Shown: piece after piece, positions 43,933 to 51,299 of the stretch
How positions within the stretch are numbered: the stretch's first letter is position 1
Layout: each line of letters starts with the position of its first letter
NCBI GenBank assembly: GCA_038202885.1
Contig: JBBREP010000003.1
Location: forward strand, 30,719 to 94,718
Direction: 5' to 3'
Origin: JBBREP01 sp038202885
GTDB lineage: Bacteria > Actinomycetota > Acidimicrobiia > IMCC26256 > PALSA-610
DNA: 64,000 nt
The notes under the pieces: generated by a model
The model's input: the letters and a program-made list of their open reading frames with translations, nothing else
The model's database searches: none
What the model was told of the DNA's origin: nothing
Program-made: the position numbers and the translations under genes

Positions 43933-45066
43933 TCACATGAGCTTGGCGGCGATGGATCCAGCCGCGCGCAAGGCCAAGCCATCGCTGGTGGCAGCCCATT
44001 GCGGCTCGAGCACCGGCCCGTTGCGCGCTTCGGCGATCAATCCCTGGTAGAGCTGCACCGGCGTCACGCCGACGGCCTGCCAGAGGTAGCCACCCCACGC
44101 GCCAGGAATGGCGTTCACCTCGCACAACACGACGTCGTCGTCGCCGTCCCACAAGAAGTCGATGCGCGGCGCTCCCGTGAGGCCGAGCGCCCTGACGAGC
44201 GTGCTCGTGTGATCGACGATCTGCTCGCGCACCTTTGGCGGCAGGTTCGCGGGGAGCTCGCGGGGCGCGGAGTCCATACCCGCGCTGCCGCTGCCCGCCA
44301 GATACTTGTCGTGATAGCCGTAAATCGCGGAGCTGTCGCGCAACGGCCGTTCGATTTCGCTCAGCTCGACGTTGGGATGCGTGCGCACCGCGATGTTGAC
44401 GTCGTGCCACCCGTCGAGGAGCGGTTGCACGAGCATCCCGGCGCGCCCGATGCCTCGGCGCGCCAGTGCTCGCGCCGTGTCGATGTCCTCGACGCCTGCT
44501 TCCACGCCGAGCGACGAACCACCGAAGCGAGGCTTCACGACCCACGGCGTCGGTGGCATCGTGGCGAGCAGATCGGACGTGTCGCCGTTGCCGTCGCCGT
44601 CGAGGCGAAGCAGCGTCGTCGGAATCGTTGGCACGCCCGCCGCCGCGGCGACCGCGGTGGTCGCGAGTTTGTCCATGAGTAGCGCGCACGGTTCGGGGCG
44701 AGGCCCGCTCACGTGCAGGCCCGCGAGTTCGAGCAGGCCGGTGAGCGTGCCGTCCTCACCAGGGCCGCCGTGACAACAGTTCAACACCGCGTCGAGCGCG
44801 ATCGGCGTGGTGCGCATCCGGCGTCGTTCAGCGAAACCGCCGGGCACGCGCAACTCGACCTCGACGGCGCCGGCGGGCTGCGGGTCGAGGAAATCCTTGG
44901 CCTCGGCCTCGACGGGGACGCGCAGCCAGCTCGCCGTCTTCGTCCAGTAGAGACAGCAGACGTCGACGCCCGCGCCGACGAGGGCGCGAGCGGCCTGCAG
45001 GCCCGTGAGGATGCTGATGTCGTGTTCGGGCGATGGCCCACCGAACACCACACCGACCAGTTCCAT
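43933..45066 (-). CDS. D-alanine-D-alanine ligase-like ATP-grasp enzyme
   Basis: 377-residue ATP-grasp ligase of the Ddl family. The N-terminal GVVFGGPSPEHDISILTG is the Ddl block (usually GGRSSEHEVS); NCCHGGPGEDGTLTGLLELAG matches the second signature, VVKPRFGGSSLGVEAG is the ATP-grasp lysine strand, and DFLWDGDDDVVLCEVNAIPGAW is the metal-binding end. The final LPANLPPKVREQIVDHTSTLVRALGLTGAPRIDF also fits Ddl. The PSPEHD variation and the non-standard neighbours leave open whether it makes D-Ala-D-Ala or another dipeptide. First gene of an operon with a hydrolase and a membrane Mur ligase, divergent from the LLM flavoprotein gene. Confidence 0.86.
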   Translation of the reverse strand: MELVGVVFGGPSPEHDISILTGLQAARALVGAGVDVCCLYWTKTASWLRVPVEAEAKDFLDPQPAGAVEVELRVPGGFAERRRMRTTPIALDAVLNCCHGGPGEDGTLTGLLELAGLHVSGPRPEPCALLMDKLATTAVAAAAGVPTIPTTLLRLDGDGNGDTSDLLATMPPTPWVVKPRFGGSSLGVEAGVEDIDTARALARRGIGRAGMLVQPLLDGWHDVNIAVRTHPNVELSEIERPLRDSSAIYGYHDKYLAGSGSAGMDSAPRELPANLPPKVREQIVDHTSTLVRALGLTGAPRIDFLWDGDDDVVLCEVNAIPGAWGGYLWQAVGVTPVQLYQGLIAEARNGPVLEPQWAATSDGLALRAAGSIAAKLM

Positions 45067-45146
45067 CGCCGGTCGACTCTACCGACCGACTGGCCCCACG
45101 GCCGTTATTGTTCGGCGCCGCAGATCGCTTGGCCGAGGAGGGGCGC

Positions 45147-46100
45147 ATGGACAGACCGTTCGCGCCCGGTTCGGTGTCGTTCCGCAGCTATCCGCACGAC
45201 GGCCTCACTCCCGCCGCAACGATTGGCGAGCTGCGCGCCCAGGCCGCGCTCGCGGTCGAGCACGGCTTCGACGGCGTCATGACGAGCGAACACCACGGCG
45301 GATTTGCGGGCTACCTGCCAAACCCGCTCCAGCTCGCCGGCTTTCTGCTCGACGCCATGGCGCACGGTTGGGCCGCGCCGTGCCCGCTGTTGCTGACACT
45401 CCGCCCACCCGCGCTCGTGGCCGAGGAGATCGCCTGGCTCGCGGCACGTCACCCCGGTCGGGTCGGACTCGGCGTGGCCGCGGGTGCGCTCGCGGTCGAC
45501 TTCGAGGTGATGGATCTCACGATGGACGACCTCACGGCCCGCTTCGCCTCGTCGCTGGCACGCCTCGCGGCGCTGCTGCGGGGTGCAGCGACGGGACCGC
45601 TCAGCGCCGACCCGGCGATCGCGCAATGCGCGATTGCGCCCATCCCACTGCTGAGCGCGGCCGCAAGCAGCGCGGCCGCGCGGCGCGCGGCCGATGTGGG
45701 ATGCGGGTTGTTGTTCGACTCGCTCGTGACGCCTGCCCGCTGCCGCACGCTCATCGACGCATACCGCGAGGCCGGTGGGAGCGCCCCATGCGTGCTCGTG
45801 CGTCGCGCGTGGCTCGGCGCTGCGCCGACCGAGGACATCGAGCGCCAACTCGACGTCTACCGCGGCTACGCGCCCGATCGTGCGCCCGCGCATTGGGGTG
45901 CCGACGAGATGGTCGCCGGCGACGACGCCGACGATGTGGCCGGTCGGCTCGTGGCCGCGGTGCACGCAAGCGGCGCCGACGCGCTCAACGTACGTTGCCA
46001 CGTTCCTGGTGTGTCGCCGGCGGCCGCGCGCGAGCAGATCGGGCGCCTCGGTGACGAGGTGGTGCCGCTCGTGCGCGCAGCAATAGGGTCACAACTATGA
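45147..46100 (+). CDS. LLM-class flavin-dependent oxidoreductase
   Basis: 317-residue luciferase-like TIM-barrel monooxygenase using FMN or F420. It starts at the ATG at 45147 after GAGGAGGGG. The N-terminal VSFRSYPHDGL, HGFDGVMTSEHHGGFAGYLPN (the His-rich loop after strand 3) and AARHPGRVGLGVAAG are LLM patterns; a C-terminal block GADALNVRCHVPGVSP follows. Its stop overlaps the start of the ferritin-like gene by 4 nt, so the products may work together, for example as flavin oxygenase with an oxygen- or iron-handling partner. Substrate unknown. Confidence 0.88.
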   Translation: MDRPFAPGSVSFRSYPHDGLTPAATIGELRAQAALAVEHGFDGVMTSEHHGGFAGYLPNPLQLAGFLLDAMAHGWAAPCPLLLTLRPPALVAEEIAWLAARHPGRVGLGVAAGALAVDFEVMDLTMDDLTARFASSLARLAALLRGAATGPLSADPAIAQCAIAPIPLLSAAASSAAARRAADVGCGLLFDSLVTPARCRTLIDAYREAGGSAPCVLVRRAWLGAAPTEDIERQLDVYRGYAPDRAPAHWGADEMVAGDDADDVAGRLVAAVHASGADALNVRCHVPGVSPAAAREQIGRLGDEVVPLVRAAIGSQL

Positions 46101-46582
46101 GCGACGCCCAGGACTTCTTCACGGCCTCAGCCACGCTGGCCGAGACGACCGAACTCGATCTCGACGCCATGCAGTTGCTGCACCGTCTCGAGATCAGCGG
46201 TGACGCGTTCTACAGCGCGTTGGCCGATCGAGTCGACGACACCCACGTTGCGGAGTTGTTCCGTCGCAACGGGCGTGAGGAAACCGGTCATGCCCGACGG
46301 ATCCGCCGCGCGATCGAGATCAAGGCCGGTGCCGACTACGAGCCGCCGGCCGAGATGTCGGAGGCGTTTGCCATCTCATTGCCCGACCGGATATCGGATG
46401 GCATGCTCGACGCCATCCTGCAGGCCGAGCTGGCCGGCGACTCCGGGTACCAGGGTTGGGCCGATCACGAGGCCGATCCTGAGATTGTTCGTTTGCTGCG
46501 CCTGAACGGCCGCGAGGAGACGATCCACGGCGAGCGCGTGCGCGAGGCCATGGCCGTCTTGCGTGGCGGAGCCGCGAAGTAG
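46097..46582 (+). CDS. ferritin-like diiron-type protein
   Basis: 161-residue protein with an internal duplication of about 79 residues: LLHRLEISGDAFYSALAD...NGREETGHARRI and ILQAELAGDSGYQGWADH...NGREETIHGERV. Each half supplies a helix glutamate (Glu32, Glu111) and an ExxH-type EETGH/EETIH set (Glu62-His65, Glu141-His144), which together fit a four-helix ferritin-like diiron centre. Function within the family ranges from iron storage to oxygenase. Coupled to the LLM gene by ATGA. Its 3' end lies inside a 23-bp duplication that contains the stop codon. Confidence 0.84.
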   Translation: MSDAQDFFTASATLAETTELDLDAMQLLHRLEISGDAFYSALADRVDDTHVAELFRRNGREETGHARRIRRAIEIKAGADYEPPAEMSEAFAISLPDRISDGMLDAILQAELAGDSGYQGWADHEADPEIVRLLRLNGREETIHGERVREAMAVLRGGAAK

Positions 46583-46612
46583 AGGCGTTGCGGAGCCGCG
46601 AAGTAGAGGCGT
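46566..46612. repeat. 23-bp tandem duplication spanning a stop codon
   Basis: GCGGAGCCGCGAAGTAGAGG, then CGT, occurs at 46566-46588 and again at 46590-46612. The TAG stop of the ferritin-like gene is inside the first copy, so the second copy duplicates the gene's last codons and stop without changing the protein. Confidence 0.9.
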
Positions 46613-46644
46613 GGCCGAGCCACATTGACGCGGTGCGATCGGGG

Positions 46645-47082
46645 TCAGGCGATCGGGTCGAAGAGGATCACGGGGATGTCGCGTTCGGTCTTGGCCTGAT
46701 AGTCCGCGTACGCAGGCCACGCCTCCACGCAGACCGGCCACCACGCCTGCTTTTCCTCGGCAGTCGCGGTGCGGGCCCGAAGTTCCATCACGTGGTCGCC
46801 GTCCTGGAGTGTGACCCGCGGGTCGGCCAGAAGGTTGAGATACCAGACCGGATGCTTGGGCGCGCCGCCCATTGACGCCACCACCGCGTACTCGCCGCCG
46901 TGTTCCACGCGCATGAGTGCGGACTTGCGCACTTTGGCGCTCTTGCGACCTACGGTCGTCAAGATCACGCACGGCTTGCCCTGGAGGAGGTTGCCCTCCT
47001 TACCGCCGGTGGCCTCGTACGTCGTGACCTGATCGGCAACCCAGTCCCATGGGCTTGGTTCGTAGTCGCCTTGTATTGCCAT
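46645..47082 (-). CDS. Ddn-type deazaflavin (F420)-dependent oxidoreductase
   Basis: 145-residue protein of the nitroreductase/deazaflavin-dependent oxidoreductase (Ddn, DUF385) family, split-beta-barrel enzymes that use reduced F420. Landmarks are DQVTTYEATGGKEGN, CVILTTVGRKSAKVRKSALM, EYAVVASMGGAPKHPVWYLNLLADP and the Trp-rich ATAEEKQAWWPVCVEAWPAYADYQ. The ATG at 47082 is preferred because GGAGG lies 7 nt upstream; the in-frame ATG at 47088 is only one base from it. Predicted roles are quinone or nitro-compound reduction at the membrane. Presence implies an F420 biosynthesis pathway elsewhere. Confidence 0.9.
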   Translation of the reverse strand: MAIQGDYEPSPWDWVADQVTTYEATGGKEGNLLQGKPCVILTTVGRKSAKVRKSALMRVEHGGEYAVVASMGGAPKHPVWYLNLLADPRVTLQDGDHVMELRARTATAEEKQAWWPVCVEAWPAYADYQAKTERDIPVILFDPIA

Positions 47083-47160
47083 CGTCATACCTCCGCTGTC
47101 ACGAGCCCTTCGGTCTAGCTGTCGTAGCCCGAGGCGCGACGCGAGCGAACGTAGCGCGGG

Positions 47161-47457
47161 TCAGCTCACCTCGCGCCAGCCGTCGTAGAAGCCATCGTCG
47201 AACTCGTCATCGAGACAGCCGCACGACAGGAGTTGGTGGCCACACTCCGGACACTCTTCGATGTCGCAGCCGAGATGGTGCACGCTGCCCGGCATCACGC
47301 CGCAGTCGTAACAACGCTGCCCGGCCGTCGGGTTCGACCAGCCGGCCTCGTCGCCCCACAGGACCCGGGCATGGACCGATCCATCGACCGCCAGCTCGCT
47401 GAGGGTGCACGAAAACGCCGTGGTCATTTCTTGGTTGCAGTCAGTGCATTTCGCCAT
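47161..47457 (-). CDS. zinc-ribbon protein, unknown function
   Basis: 98-residue protein from the ATG at 47457 (MAKCTDCNQEMTTAFSC). Cysteine/histidine pairs CTDC, CYDC, HHLGC, CPECGH and SCGC suggest one or two zinc-ribbon sites. The acidic tail (LDDEFDDGFYDGWREVS) is typical of small regulators or adaptors. No family named. Transcribed away from the repeat-element copy A; the region upstream holds that element rather than an obvious promoter. Confidence 0.78.
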   Translation of the reverse strand: MAKCTDCNQEMTTAFSCTLSELAVDGSVHARVLWGDEAGWSNPTAGQRCYDCGVMPGSVHHLGCDIEECPECGHQLLSCGCLDDEFDDGFYDGWREVS

Positions 47458-47492
47458 GTCCGCAGCATGGCAGAGGGCTGAGACACTGTGTC

Positions 47493-47577
47493 TCTTGCGC
47501 CTACTTCGTCCGGCGCGGCGGGCGCCCTGCGCAGCCATTTCGCTCCTTCGTCGCTCGTGGCCTGCTCCGGTTGCCGC
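47493..47577 (+). repeat. dispersed intergenic element, copy A
   Basis: About 85 bp starting TTGCGCCTACTTCGTCCGGC and ending CCGGTTGCCGC, homologous over its full length to copies B and C. It lies in the divergent region between the zinc-ribbon gene and the membrane-anchored gene at 47690. Confidence 0.88.
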
Positions 47578-47582
47578 ACCCG

Positions 47583-47614
47583 TCTCTTGCGCCTACTTCG
47601 TCGCGTCGTCGGCG
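47583..47614 (+). repeat. dispersed element, left-end fragment A2
   Basis: TCTCTTGCGCCTACTTCGTC is repeated exactly 92 bp after its first occurrence in copy A, then the match fades after about 30 bp. Either a truncated second copy or a tandem insertion. Confidence 0.8.
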
Positions 47615-47689
47615 CAATTGGCCGATGGGCACGGGGCCCGGGGACCTTCGGCCCTGCCGCGCCGTGGTCGCAATTGCTTGGCTGTGGAG

Positions 47690-48580
47690 ATGCGCGCCAG
47701 CGAACACGATGATCCGTCACGGGTGGCGTCGCCGCGCCGTCATCACTGGATCCGCTCGGTGCTGCTCGTCGCCATCGTGGTGCTGCTCGTCGGCGGCGGG
47801 GCGTTCTGGTGGCGTTGGCACCAGCGGGGCCCGAGTCAAGCGTCGATCTCGGGCGCGGTCGATCGGTTTCGATCGTCGACCTCCGCCGCATCGACCCCGC
47901 CGAACGCCCCGACCCCGCCGGCCGCGCCAGCCGCGTTGGCACCGAAGGTGGGTGTCTACAGCTACTCCGGCACCGGGAGTGAGCGCCTCTCGTTCCTCTC
48001 TACGAGCCAGTCACAGGGCCCGAACTTGCCCGGCACGGTGGCCGCCGCGGCCCACGGCTGCTGGACGTTCCAGATCGAATACAACTCGTTCCACAACCAG
48101 TCGTGGACGTGGTGCCCAAGCGGCGACAAGTTGCTCGAGCGCGGCGGCGTGTCGCGGCAGAAGTTCGACTTCGCCGCGTTCAAGATGAGTGAGACGAGCA
48201 CGTTGACATGCACGCCCGGCTTCGCGGCGTTCGATCGCGCCGCGCGTCCCGGCCAGCATTGGACTGCTCGCTGTGCCGGGCATTCGTCGACCACTGGAGC
48301 CGACGTCACGACGATTGGAACGGTGCTGTATATCGGTCGTCAGACAATTTCGGTGGGCTCGACGAGCGTCGAGACCGCGCACTATCGCATCGACCGCACC
48401 ATGAGCGGTGGTCAGACCGGCACCGAACGCGACGACACATGGTTCGCGACGACGAACGCGCTGCCAGTGCGCGCCGAGCGTTCGATCCGCGCGGTGTCGC
48501 CCGCGCCAGCGCCACTCAACAAGGTGACCTACACCGAATCGAGCCGGTGGCAGCTCACGTCGCTCACGCCGTCCACGTGA
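47690..48580 (+). CDS. membrane-anchored extracytoplasmic protein, unknown
   Basis: About 296 residues. A short basic N-terminus (RVASPRRHHWIRS) is followed by one strong transmembrane helix (VLLVAIVVLLVGGGAFWWRW), a Pro/Ala/Ser/Thr linker and an outside domain of about 200 residues with alternating hydrophobic residues and four cysteines (CWTF, WCPS, LTCTPGF, ARCAGHS) that could form two disulphides. No family recognised. The start is uncertain: ATG 47690 or GTG 47684; neither has a well-spaced ribosome-binding site, and the frame remains open upstream through copy A of the dispersed element, which I do not treat as coding. Confidence 0.68.
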   Translation: MRASEHDDPSRVASPRRHHWIRSVLLVAIVVLLVGGGAFWWRWHQRGPSQASISGAVDRFRSSTSAASTPPNAPTPPAAPAALAPKVGVYSYSGTGSERLSFLSTSQSQGPNLPGTVAAAAHGCWTFQIEYNSFHNQSWTWCPSGDKLLERGGVSRQKFDFAAFKMSETSTLTCTPGFAAFDRAARPGQHWTARCAGHSSTTGADVTTIGTVLYIGRQTISVGSTSVETAHYRIDRTMSGGQTGTERDDTWFATTNALPVRAERSIRAVSPAPAPLNKVTYTESSRWQLTSLTPST

Positions 48581-48645
48581 TCGAACCCGTTGATTGATCG
48601 GGCGGCGGCGTTGGCCCTCGCAGTCGCAGTTGTGATCGTGGGTGA

Positions 48646-48664
48646 GCGGTCGTAGCCTGACCGC
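48646..48664 (+). promoter_or_regulatory. hairpin upstream of metY
   Basis: GCGGTC-7 nt-GACCGC lies 50 nt before the metY ATG, in a 133-bp leader. It could be part of an RNA control element for methionine genes; I do not find the conserved core of a SAM-I or SAM-II riboswitch, so only a plain hairpin is claimed. Confidence 0.3.
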
Positions 48665-48713
48665 CCGCGCGCTCGCGCCCGACGCGAGCCACGTTCGACG
48701 AGAGGATTTCGCA

Positions 48714-50012
48714 ATGGCTGACTGGGGATTCGAGACCCGCCAGGTGCACGCCGGTGCCCAACCCGACTCGGCTACGAACGCTCGTGCGGTGCCGATCTAC
48801 CAAACGACGAGCTACGTGTTTCGCGACACCGAGCACGCCGCCAATCTGTTCTCGCTGCAAGAACTCGGCAACATCTACACGCGCATCATGAACCCGACCC
48901 AAGCGGTCTTCGAGGAGCGGCTCGCGGCGCTCGAAGGCGGCGTCGGCGCGCTCGCTACTGCGAGTGGCCAGGCGGCTGAAACGATCGCGCTGCTCAACCT
49001 GGCCGAGGGTGGCGGGCACATCGTGTCGAGCGCATCGCTCTACGGCGGTACCTACAACCTGTTGCACTACACGTTGCCGAAGTTGGGTGTCGAGGTCACG
49101 TTTGTCGATGAACCCGACGATCTCGACGCGTGGCGTGCCGCGATCCGTCCGAACACGCGCGCGTTCTACGGCGAGACGATGGGGAACCCGAAGGGCGACG
49201 TGTTCGACTTCGGCGGCGTCTCCGCGATCGCGCACGACGCCGGGATCCCGCTCGTGATCGACAACACCGTCGCGACGCCGTACCTCTGCCAGCCGCTGCT
49301 CCATGGCGCCGACATCGTGTTGCACTCGGCCACGAAGTTCATCGGCGGTCACGGCACGTCGATCGGTGGGATCATCATCGACGGTGGCCACTTCGATTAC
49401 GAAGGCAGCGGTCGTTTCGCCAACTTCACCGAACCCGACCCGAGCTATCACGGCCTGGTGTTCTCGGAGCTTCCCGAAGGGTTGTGGCCCGCGCGCTACA
49501 TCCTCAAGGCACGGTTGCAATACCTGCGCGACATCGGCGCCGCGATCTCGCCGTTCAACGCGTTCCTCATGATCCAAGGCCTCGAGACGCTGAGCTTGCG
49601 GATGGAGCGCCACTGCTCCAACGCCCAGATAGTCGCCGAGTGGCTGGAGGCGCGCGACGAGGTGAGCTGGGTCAAGTTCCCTGGCCTCGCGTCGAGCCCT
49701 TGGGATGCCCGTCGGCGCCAGTACCTGCCGAACGGCGCCGGCGCCATCATGGCGTTTGGCATCAAAGGTGGTGCCGAGGCCGGCAAGCGTTTCATCGAAG
49801 GCCTCGAACTGTTCAGCCACCTTGCCAACGTCGGCGATGTGCGCAGCCTCGCGATTCACCCCGCGAGTACCACGCACAGCCAATTGTCCGACCTCGAGCA
49901 GGTGAGCACCGGGGTGAGCCCCGATCTGGTGCGATTGTGCATCGGCATCGAGTCGGTCGCCGACATCCTCGCGGATCTGGAAGCGGGTTTCCGCGCCGCC
50001 AAGGGTGCCTGA
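48714..50012 (+). CDS. metY: O-acetylhomoserine sulfhydrylase
   Basis: 432-residue PLP enzyme of the Cys/Met metabolism family, forming homocysteine from O-acetylhomoserine and sulfide. Clear blocks are GFETRQVHAGAQPDSATNAR, PIYQTTSYVFRDTEHAANLFSLQE (typical of the acetylhomoserine group), NIYTRIMNPTQAVFEERLAALEGG, DNTVATPYLCQPLLHGADIV and the PLP lysine in HSATKFIGGHGTSIGG; C-terminal SLAIHPASTTHSQL follows. Length fits MetY, not the 380-residue MetB group. metX follows after 12 nt, giving the direct sulfhydrylation route to methionine. Confidence 0.96.
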   Translation: MADWGFETRQVHAGAQPDSATNARAVPIYQTTSYVFRDTEHAANLFSLQELGNIYTRIMNPTQAVFEERLAALEGGVGALATASGQAAETIALLNLAEGGGHIVSSASLYGGTYNLLHYTLPKLGVEVTFVDEPDDLDAWRAAIRPNTRAFYGETMGNPKGDVFDFGGVSAIAHDAGIPLVIDNTVATPYLCQPLLHGADIVLHSATKFIGGHGTSIGGIIIDGGHFDYEGSGRFANFTEPDPSYHGLVFSELPEGLWPARYILKARLQYLRDIGAAISPFNAFLMIQGLETLSLRMERHCSNAQIVAEWLEARDEVSWVKFPGLASSPWDARRRQYLPNGAGAIMAFGIKGGAEAGKRFIEGLELFSHLANVGDVRSLAIHPASTTHSQLSDLEQVSTGVSPDLVRLCIGIESVADILADLEAGFRAAKGA

Positions 50013-50024
50013 GCGCGCACGACC

Positions 50025-51158
50025 ATGAGCTTCGAGTACCGGCGGGCCAACACCGGCGCGTGGCTCGAGGGCGATCCGATCGGGCATCGCCAATTCGTGA
50101 CGTGTCAGCACGACGAACCGCTCGAACTCGAAGCGGGCGGGCGGCTTGGCCCGATCACGATCGCCTACGAAACGTGGGGCACGCTCAACGCCTCGCGAAC
50201 GAACGCGATCCTCGTCGAACACGCGCTCACCGGCGACAGCCACGCGCACGGACCGGAGGGCGCCGGCCATCCTGAAGAGGGTTGGTGGCACGCGCTGATC
50301 AGTTCGGGTCAGGCGATCGACACCGACTCGTTCTTCGTCGTGTGCCCGAACGTGCTCGGTGGGTGCCAGGGCACCACGGGGCCGTCGTCGCTCGCGCCCG
50401 ATGGCCGCCCCTACGGGAGCCGCTTCCCGTGGATCACGCCGCGCGATCAGGTGACGGTGGAAACCGCGCTCGCCGATGCGCTCGGCATCGAATGCTGGCA
50501 TGCGGTTGTCGGTGGATCGATGGGCGGCATGCGCGTGCTCGAGTGGGCCGTCGGTCATCCGGCGCGTGTGCACAAGGCCGCGGTCGTCGCCGTCGGTGCG
50601 TATGCCACCGCGGAACAGATCGGGTTGTCGTCTACCCAGAATCGAGCGATCCTCGTCGATCCGAACTTCCGCGACGGCGACTACTACGACGGTGCGCACA
50701 GCCCCGAGCGCGGGTTTCGGATCGCCCGCCAGATCGGCCAAATCTCGTACCGCAGCGAGCTCGAGTTCCACCGGCGGTTTCATCGCAAGCCGCAGGGCGA
50801 CGAGGATCCGCTGCACGGCGGGCGCTACGCGATCGAGAGTTACCTTGAGCACCAGGGCGACAAGCTTGTGAAGCGCTTCGATGCGAACAGCTACTTGATC
50901 TTGTCGACCGCGATGAATCATTACGACGTCGGACGCAATCGCAACGGTGTCGCCGAGGCACTCGCGCGGGTGACGGCCGACGTCTCGATCGCCGGCATCT
51001 CGACCGACCGGCTCTATCCGCTGCGCCTGCAGCACGAGCTCGCCGAGTTGCTCGGCGTCGGGTCGGTGGAGGTCATTTCCTCGGTCGACGGTCACGATGG
51101 CTTCCTCACCGAGCCCGAAGCCGTCGGCAAGTTCATCCGCCACGCCCTCCTCGGCTGA
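50025..51158 (+). CDS. metX: homoserine O-acetyltransferase
   Basis: 377-residue alpha/beta-hydrolase-fold acyltransferase that makes O-acetyl-L-homoserine from homoserine and acetyl-CoA. Family blocks: YETWGTLNASRTNAILVEHALTGDSHA, VVCPNVLGGCQGTTGPSS, FPWITPRDQV, the nucleophile elbow VVGGSMGGMRVLEWA, and the late ISSVDGHDGFLTE with the catalytic His. Asp of the triad lies in GISTDRLYPL. Twelve nucleotides after metY on the same strand. Acyl specificity (acetyl against succinyl) is taken from the family and partner gene, not from tested residues. Confidence 0.96.
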   Translation: MSFEYRRANTGAWLEGDPIGHRQFVTCQHDEPLELEAGGRLGPITIAYETWGTLNASRTNAILVEHALTGDSHAHGPEGAGHPEEGWWHALISSGQAIDTDSFFVVCPNVLGGCQGTTGPSSLAPDGRPYGSRFPWITPRDQVTVETALADALGIECWHAVVGGSMGGMRVLEWAVGHPARVHKAAVVAVGAYATAEQIGLSSTQNRAILVDPNFRDGDYYDGAHSPERGFRIARQIGQISYRSELEFHRRFHRKPQGDEDPLHGGRYAIESYLEHQGDKLVKRFDANSYLILSTAMNHYDVGRNRNGVAEALARVTADVSIAGISTDRLYPLRLQHELAELLGVGSVEVISSVDGHDGFLTEPEAVGKFIRHALLG

Positions 51159-51177
51159 ACGCTGGTAACGATCGCGG

Positions 51178-51266
51178 AGCGGCGACCGGAGCAGCCCAGG
51201 AGCGACGGAGGAGCGAGATGGGTGCGCAGGAAGCTCGCCCGCGCCGGACGGAGTAGGCGCAAAGAG
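51178..51266 (-). repeat. dispersed intergenic element, copy B
   Basis: 89 bp on the minus strand between metX and the RecQ-like gene. On its own strand it starts TTGCGCCTACTCCGTCCGGC and ends CCGGTCGCCGCT. Against copy C (63570-63655) it differs by seven substitutions and one indel over 85 positions. Confidence 0.9.
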
Positions 51267-51299
51267 GCTCCTGTCGCAGGCTGGTGGTTGTCTGGGTAG

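Noticed and set aside
47405..47690. N-terminal extension of the membrane-anchored protein through copy A of the dispersed element (CAYF-type peptide)
   Set aside because: Similar peptides appear at other copies in various frames because the DNA element is conserved, not a protein. The element also occurs in antisense orientation to neighbours.
48581..48713. SAM riboswitch upstream of metY-metX
   Set aside because: Only one simple hairpin is seen; conserved SAM-I or SAM-II core sequences are not found. A covariance search would settle it.
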